In this document: piece by piece, positions 1 to 5,447 of the stretch
Layout of the letters: every line of letters begins with the position of its first letter
Position numbering within the stretch: position 1 is the stretch's first letter
Source of the DNA: Gallionella sp. UBA6045
Lineage (GTDB): Bacteria > Pseudomonadota > Gammaproteobacteria > Burkholderiales > Gallionellaceae
Assembly: GCA_002429165.1 (NCBI GenBank)
Contig: DIYV01000120.1
Span: 1-5,447 of the forward strand
Reading direction: 5' to 3'
Length of the DNA stretch: 5,447 nt
The notes under the pieces: model-generated
The model's database searches: none
Told to the model about the DNA's origin: nothing
The model's input: the letters and a program-made list of their open reading frames with translations, nothing else
Position numbers and translations under genes: made by a program

Positions 1-18
1 TATGGGACGGCTGGACGC

Positions 19-1026
19 TTACGTTTCGATGATCTTCAATACGGTGTTTTCGCTTATGACGCGCCTTGCGCTGTTGCGGTTGGGGAATACATATTCGCCT
101 TGCCCTGTGACCGGGTACAGTTCGCGCAGTATCTTGACGGCTTGCGCGCATAATGGCACTGCATGGGGATTGCGCTTGTCGCCTTTGCCCTTCCGCCCGA
201 TTTGTTCCGCTGGAATAACCCAACATCCGGCATCCAGGTCAAAGTCTGCCCACTTGGAAAATCGCACTTCACTGGTGCGGGTAGTGGTCAGCATCAGCAG
301 GCGCAATGCGGCTATTGCAATCGGTGAAACTTTTTCCTTGACCTGATAGGCCGATACAGCACGCAGGAATTCAGGCAATTCAGCGGGAGCTATGCAGGCG
401 AAGTGCTCCACCTTCGGGCGGTCTGCCAGTGCCATGCGAATTTCAGCCGGATTATATTTTGCGCGCCCTGTGGCGATTGCATACTTGAATACCGTGCTTA
501 TGGTTTGCAGCAGGCGATCCCTTGTCTCGAATGTGCCGTTCGTTTCTACCGTTCGCATGATGCCGACCAATTCCATTGGCTCAATATCGGTTATAGGGCG
601 ATCACCAATGATGGGCAATGCGTATTTTTCCAAGTTGCCCATCCACTGCTTGGCGTGTCCGGGTGTCCACATGGGTAATTTAACCTTGTGGAATTCGGCG
701 GCAAGTGTGGCAAAGCTGCCATCGCTGGCAACCTGCGAAGCTCTATTGACTGCCTGCTTTGCCGCTTTTTTAATTGCGCTAGGATCGCCACCGTTCGCCA
801 GTAGCTTGCGTGCGTCATCGCGACGTTCGCGTGCTTGGGATAGTGACACGTCAGGATATATGCCGATTGCCAGCAGTTTTTCTTTTCCGCCGATACGATA
901 CTTGAGTCGCCAGAATTTTGAACCCGTATCTTTTACCAGTAGATACAGGCCGCCGCCGTCAGCCATCTTGTAATCTTTGGCTTCAGGTTTTGCTTTCTTG
1001 ATTGCCATTTCGGTCAGCTTGCTCAT
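19..1026 (-). pseudogene. P4-type tyrosine integrase, truncated at the C-terminus
   Basis: Site-specific recombinase of the P4/CP4-57 integrase family, which inserts and excises genomic islands at tRNA genes. Residues 1-90 form the arm-binding DUF4102 domain (AIKKAKPEAKDYKMADGGGLYLLV, then the YRIGGKEKLLAIG strand and YPDVSLSQAR). Residues about 105-200 form the core-binding SAM-like domain. The catalytic domain begins near 210, with the first active-site Arg at R250 (LTTTRTSEVR) and a likely beta-hairpin Lys near K284 before NPHAVPL. The frame ends after SENTVLKIIET at residue 335, whereas family members run to about 400 residues. The HxxR box, the second His/Trp and the nucleophilic Tyr are all missing. 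The protein should therefore be unable to recombine DNA. The ATG at 1026 is preceded by a purine-rich AAGGCGAG. It lies downstream of tRNA-Ser, read in the same direction, as expected for an island integrase. Family assignment is firm; the cause of truncation is outside the visible sequence. Confidence 0.88.
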
Positions 1027-1038
1027 GATCTCGCCTTT

Positions 1039-1090
1039 GGGGGTATCGTGTATTTAATCTGGGGGTACGTTGTCTAGGATACCCCCAGAT
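1039..1090. repeat. GGGGGTA repeat cluster upstream of the integrase
   Basis: Three copies of the same heptamer lie 12-65 nt upstream of the integrase start. GGGGGTATC is at 1039-1047, ATCTGGGGGTA at 1057-1067, and the inverted TACCCCCAGAT at 1080-1090. The second and third form a perfect 11-bp inverted repeat with a 12-nt spacer. The third can instead pair with the first over 9 bp (GATACCCCC at 1078-1086). Seen in sequence: the repeats. Inferred: they are binding sites for the integrase arm-binding domain or an excisionase, or an autoregulatory operator of the integrase gene, because such repeats are common directly upstream of P4-type integrases. Confidence 0.6.
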
Positions 1091-1094
1091 GATG

Positions 1095-1108
1095 CTCACT
1101 TCGGTGAG
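1095..1108. other. Small hairpin with TTCG loop
   Basis: CTCAC at 1095-1099 and GTGAG at 1104-1108 enclose a TTCG tetraloop on the plus strand. There is no T-run behind it on either strand, so it is not a typical terminator. It sits in the leader between tRNA-Ser and the integrase. The function is unknown and chance occurrence is possible with a 5-bp stem. Confidence 0.25.
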
Positions 1109-1132
1109 ATTGATTGATACCGCTTGAGCAAC

Positions 1133-1168
1133 AAAAAACCCGCTAAAGCTATACACAGTGCGGGTTTT
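1133..1168 (-). terminator. Intrinsic terminator downstream of tRNA-Ser
   Basis: Read on the minus strand, AAAACCCGC (1168-1160) pairs perfectly with GCGGGTTTT (1143-1135) around a 16-nt loop, and the stem runs into six consecutive T residues (1138-1133). The hairpin starts 33 nt after the encoded CCA of the tRNA, which fits termination of the tRNA transcript before the integrase gene. On the plus strand only four T residues follow the stem, so it may work weakly in that direction as well. Confidence 0.7.
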
Positions 1169-1201
1169 GGAGATTGCTTGAGACTGGTTGAGAATGTGTT
1201 C

Positions 1202-1250
1202 TGGCGGAAGCGGTGAGATTCGAACTCACGGAGGACTCTCATCCTCGCTA
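1202..1250. other. Probable attachment-site region in the tRNA-Ser 3' half
   Basis: P4-type integrases usually recombine within the 3' part of a tRNA gene, so the tRNA stays intact and the integrase lies directly downstream. That geometry is seen here: an intact tRNA 3' end, then 175 nt, then the integrase. The crossover core would lie in the T-arm/acceptor region or the variable arm. No second copy of this tRNA segment is present in the window, so the exact core cannot be defined; the other end must lie beyond coordinate 1. Inference from position only. Confidence 0.4.
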
Positions 1251-1291
1251 GTTTTCAAGACTAGTGCCTTAAACCGCTCGGCCACGCTTCC
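1202..1291 (-). tRNA. tRNA-Ser(UGA)
   Basis: Complete class II tRNA of 90 nt including an encoded CCA (1204-1202). The acceptor stem GGAAGCG (1291-1285) pairs with CGCTTCC, followed by discriminator G, as in bacterial serine tRNAs. The anticodon stem CTAGT/ACTAG encloses the loop CTTGAAA, giving anticodon TGA, which reads UCA and related serine codons. The long variable arm GAGGA/TCCTC is characteristic of serine tRNAs. The T-arm is GTGAG-TTCGAAT-CTCAC. It is followed by an intrinsic terminator and an island integrase, which suggests that its 3' end serves as an integration site. I could not assign a convincing promoter upstream. Confidence 0.97.
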
Positions 1292-1526
1292 CAATTTGTA
1301 TTACTGCGTATTCAGACGGCAGTTTTGCTTCGGCCCGTAAATTTGTGTGCCAACGGCTGTGCCTGTCCTTCAAGGCCGCGCATTTTGAACCAAGCTGCCC
1401 CTCATGTCCAGAAACAATCTGATAGAACCTCTAGCCATCTGACTAAGTCGGCAAACAGCTTTGCATAGCCATTCGGCTAAGTCACCAAAAGACCGTGACA
1501 TAAGCCGCTGGTTAACGCCAATCAGG

Positions 1527-1979
1527 TTATTGGTTATAGCCTCTCACACAGTCCGCCCAGTTGTTGGGGGTTTCATAGAGGCGCACTTTCTCCAGGCGCA
1601 AGTGGTTGCCATAGTTATCATGGTAGGCAGAACTGAGGATGTCGAAGGCGGCCTGTGCGAGATTTTCCGCGGTCGGCACGACGTCGAGAATCACGGTCTT
1701 GTGATCCGGCAGGCTCGCCAGGAAATCGCAAACCGGTTTGTCGCAGCGATATACCAGAAAGGCGTGATCCCAGGTATCCACCAGCTTTTCCTTGGCGATG
1801 CGTTTGACATCGGAGAAGTCCATCACCATGCCCTGTTCGGACAGTCCTTCGTTGGTGATGATATCCCCGGACAGCGTGATCTCGATCGCATAGCGATGGC
1901 CGTGCAGGTGTTTGCACTGGCTGTTGTGGTTGGGGATGCGATGTCCGGCATCGAATTCCAGGCGGCGGGTGATATACAT
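1527..1979 (-). CDS. queD: 6-carboxy-5,6,7,8-tetrahydropterin synthase QueD
   Basis: Cytosolic zinc enzyme that converts 7,8-dihydroneopterin triphosphate to 6-carboxytetrahydropterin, the QueD step of the queuosine/7-deazaguanine pathway. The predicted zinc ligands are H13 (FDAGHRI), H26 and H28. C22 followed three residues later by HGH matches the CxxxHGH signature of QueD; the folate-pathway PTPS-III type has Glu in place of this Cys. Other conserved elements are D71-H72 (WDHAFL), E105 (PTAEN) and E136 (LYETPNNWA). At 150 residues it is longer than the roughly 120-residue E. coli enzyme; much of the extra length falls around residues 78-98. The ATG at 1979 begins just before the first core strand and is the only reasonable start, but no clear Shine-Dalgarno sequence precedes it. 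It lies 72 nt downstream of tgpA on the same strand. A TATAAT hexamer in that gap suggests it may have its own promoter. No other queuosine gene is in the window. Confidence 0.93.
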   Translation of the reverse strand: MYITRRLEFDAGHRIPNHNSQCKHLHGHRYAIEITLSGDIITNEGLSEQGMVMDFSDVKRIAKEKLVDTWDHAFLVYRCDKPVCDFLASLPDHKTVILDVVPTAENLAQAAFDILSSAYHDNYGNHLRLEKVRLYETPNNWADCVRGYNQ

Positions 1980-2007
1980 GTCTGTTTGGTTGGATGGAGT
2001 GGCGCGG

Positions 2008-2013
2008 ATTATA
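2008..2013 (-). promoter_or_regulatory. Possible -10 element for queD
   Basis: A perfect TATAAT is read on the minus strand at 2013-2008, in the gap between tgpA and queD. A start about 7 nt further on would leave a leader of about 20-25 nt before the queD ATG. No good -35 hexamer is found at 16-18 nt spacing, and the TTGAAA at 2030-2025 is only 11 nt away. The call therefore rests on the -10 match and position alone. Confidence 0.35.
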
Positions 2014-2036
2014 CCCTGTCAGATTTTCAAAGCGCG

Positions 2037-2071
2037 GCAGGATGGGTATCGCTATGCTCCACCCATCCTGC
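2037..2071. repeat. Dispersed-type palindrome overlapping the tgpA stop codon
   Basis: GCAGGATGGGT (2037-2047) and ACCCATCCTGC (2061-2071) form a perfect 11-bp inverted repeat around a 13-nt loop. The minus-strand loop GGAGCATAGCGAT has the look of a short palindromic repeat scattered through many proteobacterial genomes; that recognition is from memory and not a search. The element includes the last tgpA codons (R-M-G-G-A) and its stop (TAG, 2054-2052). There is no T-tract, so it is not a standard terminator, although a stem this stable at the end of a transcript could protect the mRNA 3' end or attenuate readthrough into queD. Confidence 0.6.
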
Positions 2072-4028
2072 GAGCTCCCCGCCGGAATGACGGAAATTTT
2101 TCAATAAGGCGGATAAATTCACGTTGCGCGTGCTCGTCGTTGCGCGTGCCATAGCGCAACGCGGTGTAGCGTGCGGCGAGGTCAAGGATGGTGCCGGTGA
2201 GCTCGGGGCGAGCCGCGGCGACCCGGGCGGCGTAGTCCAGGGCGCCTTCATGCGCGGCACGCGGCAGTCCGGATTTGGCCAGTTTGCGGCACAATTTCAG
2301 CCATGCGGCATGCACCTTGTCGGGCCGGCGGGTGTACAGGTGGCGCAGCATGAACAGCGCAAACACGGCGATCACCAGCCCTATGCCTGCCGACATGTTG
2401 AGTGCCATTTTCTGCCAGGTGATCGACTCCATGCCGAGACGGGTCAGGAAAGCGAACTGGCGCTCGGAGTCGTAGCCCAGCACCCACTGGTTCCACTGGT
2501 TGGCGAGCGCGTCCAGATTGAAGCGCAGATCGCGCATCCACTGCGGCGGGTTGCGCTCCATGAACGGCAGTGCGGCATTGTCGGACAGGGCGGCAGACAG
2601 GCCGCGCTCCACGCGATCCGGGGCGATGGCGCCGGTCGGGTCGACGCGCACCCAGCCCTGACCAGCCAGCCACACTTCCGCCCAGGCGTGGGCATCGGAC
2701 TGGCGCACGATGTAGTAGTTGCCGACATCGTTGTATTCGCCGCCCAGATAGCCGGTCACCACGCGCGCAGGGATGTTTGCTGCGCGCATCAAAAATACAA
2801 AAGCCGAAGCGTAGTGTTCGCAGAATCCCTGTCTGGTGCTGAACAGGAAATCGTCGACGCTGTTGACGCCGAGAGGGGGAGCTTCGAGCGTATAGACGAA
2901 GCCCTGTTTGTTGAAATAGGAAAGGGCGGTGCGCACGATGCCGGCATCATCCTTGCTGCCGGCACGCCATACGGCTGCCAGCTGCCGTGCGCGGGGATCG
3001 AACCGACCGGGCAACTGCAGGGCGCGCTGCAACTGCCGCGGAGATTCCTGAAGATTGGCGTGATAAACCAGATTCGAACGCGCCGCATAGCGCAGCCGCG
3101 CATGAATCGCGTCTTTGCTCAGCAGCTGAAAATCGTCGGTCAGGGTGGCGGTTATCGACAACTTGTCCGGCACATCGAGCGCAAACAGCCAATGCTTGTT
3201 GTGTGGTTCCAGCGTGACCACGTAATCGATGGGCTGATCAAGATCGGTGAATTTCGGCGCGACCGGATACGCGGGTCTGCCCGGAGTCCAGGCGCGTCCG
3301 TCGAACTGCCACAGCACCGGCCCGCGCCAATACATCTGGTCACGGCGCGGCGGTTTGCCGTTATAGACAACGCGAAATGCCACCGCTTCCGACAGACTCA
3401 AGCGGCTCAGGCTGCCGGGTGACATACGGTCGTCCAGCCCGGTACTGGCGTAGGCATCCTGCGGCAAGCCCCACAGCGGACCCTGCACACGCGGGAACAG
3501 GATGAACAGGATCAGCGTCAGCGGCAGGGCTTGCAGCAGCAATACCGCAGCGATGCGTACGCGCGGTTTCAGCGCGATGCCCTGTGCCTGCAGGTGCACC
3601 CAGGTGGTCACGATGACCATCATGGTGGCGAGCAGGTAGAGCGCGGTGGGGATGCTCTGCGAGTAGAAGAAATTGGTAATGATGATGAAACACGCGAGGT
3701 AGATCAGCACCATCGCATCGCGCGCGTCGCGCAGCTCCATCAGCTTGAGCGTGGCGAGCATCATCAGCAGGGTCACGCCTGCTTCGCGTCCGAACAGGGT
3801 GTGGAAGGTGAACACGATCCCGGCCGTGCCGGCAACAGTGATCAGCATCAACAGCCAGCGTTTAGGCAGCGGCTTGCCGGTATAGGTGAGCCAGGCCTGC
3901 CATAGCAGCAGCCCTGCACACAGAGCGCTGACCCATAGCGGGAGATGATCGGCATGCGGCGCGATGACCATCAGGATCGAGAGCAGCAGGCTGTATGTAA
4001 GCGACTTGCTCATTTCAAATTTACCCAT
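2052..4028 (-). CDS. tgpA: TgpA-like membrane transglutaminase (DUF3488/transglutaminase/DUF4129)
   Basis: Inner-membrane protein with a papain-like transglutaminase domain facing the periplasm, like Pseudomonas aeruginosa TgpA; 658 residues is close to that protein's length. Residues about 8-178 hold six or seven hydrophobic segments (DUF3488), ending in ILFILFPRVQGPLWGLP. A periplasmic region follows, with the transglutaminase core at about 360-470. The predicted catalytic triad is C403 (QGFCEHYASAF), H447 (SDAHAWAEVW) and D463 (RVDPTGA), all present. A further transmembrane helix is at about 545-562, then a cytosolic DUF4129-like tail. The natural substrate of the family is not established; a role in peptide or envelope processing is inferred. 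The start could be the ATG at 4028 or the one at 4013 (MSKSL), and neither has a strong ribosome site. It lies 122 nt after the DUF58 gene, with REP-like repeats between. Its last residues appear to come from a repeat. Confidence 0.93.
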   Translation of the reverse strand: MGKFEMSKSLTYSLLLSILMVIAPHADHLPLWVSALCAGLLLWQAWLTYTGKPLPKRWLLMLITVAGTAGIVFTFHTLFGREAGVTLLMMLATLKLMELRDARDAMVLIYLACFIIITNFFYSQSIPTALYLLATMMVIVTTWVHLQAQGIALKPRVRIAAVLLLQALPLTLILFILFPRVQGPLWGLPQDAYASTGLDDRMSPGSLSRLSLSEAVAFRVVYNGKPPRRDQMYWRGPVLWQFDGRAWTPGRPAYPVAPKFTDLDQPIDYVVTLEPHNKHWLFALDVPDKLSITATLTDDFQLLSKDAIHARLRYAARSNLVYHANLQESPRQLQRALQLPGRFDPRARQLAAVWRAGSKDDAGIVRTALSYFNKQGFVYTLEAPPLGVNSVDDFLFSTRQGFCEHYASAFVFLMRAANIPARVVTGYLGGEYNDVGNYYIVRQSDAHAWAEVWLAGQGWVRVDPTGAIAPDRVERGLSAALSDNAALPFMERNPPQWMRDLRFNLDALANQWNQWVLGYDSERQFAFLTRLGMESITWQKMALNMSAGIGLVIAVFALFMLRHLYTRRPDKVHAAWLKLCRKLAKSGLPRAAHEGALDYAARVAAARPELTGTILDLAARYTALRYGTRNDEHAQREFIRLIEKFPSFRRGARRMGGA

Positions 4029-4045
4029 GGTCTATCTGCATTTGT

Positions 4046-4110
4046 TAGGAGCCCGACTTGTCGGGCGATTTGATTTTGGCGAATCAATCGCGCAACAAGT
4101 TGCGCTCCTA
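4046..4110. repeat. Inverted pair of REP-like palindromes (BIME-like)
   Basis: Two head-to-head copies of one short palindromic unit. Copy A on the plus strand reads TAGGA (4046-4050), stem GCCCGAC/GTCGGGC (4051-4057 and 4060-4066) with a TT loop, then GATT. Copy B on the minus strand reads TAGGA (4110-4106), stem GCGCAAC/GTTGCGC (4105-4099 and 4096-4090), also a TT loop and GATT. The two stems differ at two base pairs, each changed on both sides, so pairing is kept. The spacer also pairs (TGATT 4071-4075 with AATCA 4082-4086; GCGAT with ATCGC), so the whole unit can fold as one long hairpin. Copy B is preceded by the GTAG tetranucleotide typical of REP sequences mobilised by RAYT (Y1 transposase-like) proteins; copy A has GTTAG. 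It lies between the DUF58 and tgpA genes, where such folds often modulate mRNA stability. Confidence 0.85.
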
Positions 4111-4150
4111 CAGGGCGGATAGTGTTCAAAGTTTGATGTGGAAAATAGAT

Positions 4151-5134
4151 TCACGCTGGCGCTTGATGCGGCAAATTAAACAAAGCGAGCCTGCGCAGGC
4201 ATTCATCGCGATGCGCGATGCCGCTATTTGGCGGCAGCTCGCCATTCGGAATGCGCAGTCCGTAGCGCAAACCCTGTGCCTCCGCATCCAGTACCCAGCG
4301 GGTCATGCGCGCCAGTTTTTCTTCCGCGTCGCGGTCCGGAGCATCGGCAAGATCCAGCCACAACTCTTCTCCCAGCGGCGTGGAAAATTGCTTGACCTGC
4401 AAACCACGCTCGCGAGCATAGGCTTTCCAGTCGATGCGCGGCAGCGCATCGCCCGCGGTGTATTTGCGCAGCCCGGAAAAATCCTCGTCACCCGCCATGC
4501 TGCGTTTCCCCGTGCCGTCTGGCGAACTGCCGGTCGGCAACGGTGCGTCGCTCAAGGGCTTCGGATAGACCAGGCAGCGTGTGTCGAAATGCAGGTACGA
4601 CCAGCAGTAAAACAGGCCGAGCGGAAATTCGGTGTACAGTGTCAGACGGCCGGGTTGCAGCCAGCCGCGCCGGGTAGTGCGCATCGGGAAGGCAACTTCG
4701 GTATCCAGTTTGGCGGGGACATTGCATTGCAACGGCGTGTTGGTGTTTTTCCAGAATGAATCACCGCTCTGCACCAGGCAAAGCTGATAACGCGTCAACA
4801 GACTGCGATTGTTGAATTGCAGCATGAATTGCGCGACCTCCCCGCAGAACACCGGTTCCGCGCGGCCCGCGCGTATCTCCAGGTGGGCGAGATTGCGGAA
4901 CGCATGCAGCATGGACATCACCGCCATCATCGTCAGCAGAAAAGTCAGCACATAACCGAGGCTCAGGTTGTAGTTGATGTCGCCGAGCAGCATCAGCACC
5001 AGCACGAAGACCAGGGTGAATCCCTGTTTGGTCGGGATGATGAAGATACGGCGCTGGGTGAGCGTGATTGAGCCGTGTTCGATTCTGGGGCGGAACAGCC
5101 AGGTGCGGAATTTTTGCGGGAGTGCGGTAAGCAC
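4151..5134 (-). CDS. DUF58 family membrane protein
   Basis: Member of the DUF58 family, regularly encoded beside MoxR-type AAA+ ATPases and transglutaminase-like membrane proteins. Two transmembrane helices (about 38-53 and 57-76) anchor it in the inner membrane after a short basic N-terminus. A beta-rich stretch follows, with the family hallmarks RRGWLQPGRL and EFPLGLF (155-175). The signature DUF58 block is at about 216-250: GDEDFSGLRKYTAGD, then RIDWKAYAR and QVKQF. At 327 residues it is a short version with little beyond the DUF58 block, so a complete von Willebrand A domain with a MIDAS site is not evident. The start is a GTG at 5134, 4 nt after the stop of the ATPase gene, so translation is probably coupled. 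No ATG is available near this position. The biochemical function is unknown; a role as membrane partner of the ATPase is inferred from context. Confidence 0.9.
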   Translation of the reverse strand: MLTALPQKFRTWLFRPRIEHGSITLTQRRIFIIPTKQGFTLVFVLVLMLLGDINYNLSLGYVLTFLLTMMAVMSMLHAFRNLAHLEIRAGRAEPVFCGEVAQFMLQFNNRSLLTRYQLCLVQSGDSFWKNTNTPLQCNVPAKLDTEVAFPMRTTRRGWLQPGRLTLYTEFPLGLFYCWSYLHFDTRCLVYPKPLSDAPLPTGSSPDGTGKRSMAGDEDFSGLRKYTAGDALPRIDWKAYARERGLQVKQFSTPLGEELWLDLADAPDRDAEEKLARMTRWVLDAEAQGLRYGLRIPNGELPPNSGIAHRDECLRRLALFNLPHQAPA

Positions 5135-5138
5135 GATG

Positions 5139-5447
5139 TTACGGGATCGCGACCGCCTCGATCAATTCGCGCACCAGCATCGCGCTATTCAACCTGGCGT
5201 ATTCACCGACCGCTTGCAGCCTGTGGCTGACCACGCCCGGCAATACCGCCTGCACATCTTCGGGGATCACCGCATCGCGTTCGTTCAGTAATGCCCAGGC
5301 GCGTGCGGCGGATAACAGCGCCAGTCCGGCGCGCGGCGACAGACCGTGCGTGTAGCGCGCTTCCTCGCGCGTATGGCGCAGGATGGCCTGCACGTAGTCG
5401 AGCAGCGCGGGCGAAACGAACACTTCCCGCGCGCGTTTTTGCAGCAT
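5139..5447 (-). CDS. MoxR family AAA+ ATPase, C-terminal part (cut by window edge)
   Basis: C-terminal 102 residues of a MoxR-type AAA+ ATPase, a cytosolic chaperone-like ATPase thought to remodel or activate partner complexes at the membrane. What is visible is the helical lid (AAA_lid_2): VSPALLDYVQAILRHTRE, then the sensor-2 arginine motif GLSPRAGLALLSAARAWALLN with R39 of the fragment, then the PEDVQAVLPGVVSHRL block typical of the family. The Walker A, Walker B and arginine-finger regions would lie to the right of the window. The frame is open to the very edge. The Met codon at 5447-5445 is almost certainly internal, since the family has about 200 residues before this point. It is the first gene visible of the moxR-DUF58-tgpA cluster, and its TAA stop precedes the DUF58 GTG by 4 nt. 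Confidence 0.9.
   Translation of the reverse strand: MLQKRAREVFVSPALLDYVQAILRHTREEARYTHGLSPRAGLALLSAARAWALLNERDAVIPEDVQAVLPGVVSHRLQAVGEYARLNSAMLVRELIEAVAIP

Noticed and set aside
1..30. Simple frameshift explanation for the integrase truncation
   Set aside because: Reading the 18 bases after the stop in the other two frames gives no clear match to the expected Gly-Tyr and T-x-H-G-F-R continuation. The stretch is too short to exclude it fully, so truncation is reported without a stated cause.
392..973. Plus-strand open frame of 193 codons across the integrase
   Set aside because: It mirrors the integrase coding frame on the opposite strand and shows no protein family features.
1292..1526. 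Small gene or riboswitch between tRNA-Ser and queD
   Set aside because: No open frame with a ribosome site and no recognisable aptamer. A preQ1 riboswitch would be expected upstream of queD, whereas this gap lies downstream of it.
2014..2040. TTGAAA at 2030-2025 as a -35 element for queD
   Set aside because: It is only 11 nt from the TATAAT hexamer, too close for a sigma-70 promoter.
2037..2071. Intrinsic terminator at the tgpA end
   Set aside because: The stem is strong but no T-run follows on the minus strand, and it includes the stop codon itself, so it is better described as a dispersed repeat.
1461..2090. Plus-strand open frame of 209 codons across queD
   Set aside because: It is antisense to queD, whose zinc and catalytic residues are all recognisable; this frame has no identifiable motif.
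2124..3422. Long plus-strand open frame of 432 codons inside tgpA
   Set aside because: It is antisense to a well-conserved transglutaminase gene. Its translation is rich in Arg, Gly, His and Gln with no recognisable domain, as expected for the reverse of GC-rich coding DNA.
4058..4759. Plus-strand open frame of 233 codons over the REP-like repeat and the DUF58 gene
   Set aside because: It is antisense to the DUF58 gene, starts inside the repeat element and has no family resemblance.

Overview
The window looks like a chromosomal segment of a Gram-negative proteobacterium, most likely a betaproteobacterium. This rests on general protein character, the moxR-DUF58-tgpA gene order and the type of dispersed palindromic repeat, not on a database match. 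All genes supported here lie on the minus strand, so transcription runs from high to low coordinates.

Layout from right to left. (1) 5447-2052 is a conserved three-gene cluster: the C-terminal part of a MoxR-type AAA+ ATPase (cut by the window edge), a membrane-anchored DUF58 protein starting 4 nt after it with GTG, and a full-length TgpA-like membrane transglutaminase. The last two genes are separated by 122 nt that hold an inverted pair of REP-like palindromes. (2) 1979-1527 encodes QueD, the 6-carboxytetrahydropterin synthase of queuosine/7-deazaguanine synthesis. A dispersed-type hairpin overlaps the tgpA stop codon just upstream, and a consensus -10 hexamer lies between the genes. (3) 1292-1526 is non-coding; I see only a weak imperfect direct repeat in it. 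(4) 1291-1202 is a complete tRNA-Ser(UGA) with an encoded CCA end. (5) Downstream of the tRNA come an intrinsic terminator (1168-1133), a group of GGGGGTA repeats, and a P4-type tyrosine integrase gene (1026-19) that stops before most of its catalytic residues. This is the usual geometry of an integrative element inserted at the 3' end of a tRNA gene. The element would extend beyond coordinate 1.

How it fits together: the right two thirds is ordinary core genome, with an envelope-associated MoxR/DUF58/transglutaminase module and a tRNA-modification gene. The left fifth is the edge of a mobile element whose integrase appears broken. I find no convincing new multi-gene system here. The most informative non-coding signals are the REP-like pair with compensatory base changes (4046-4110), the repeat that supplies the end of tgpA, and the repeat cluster in front of the integrase.
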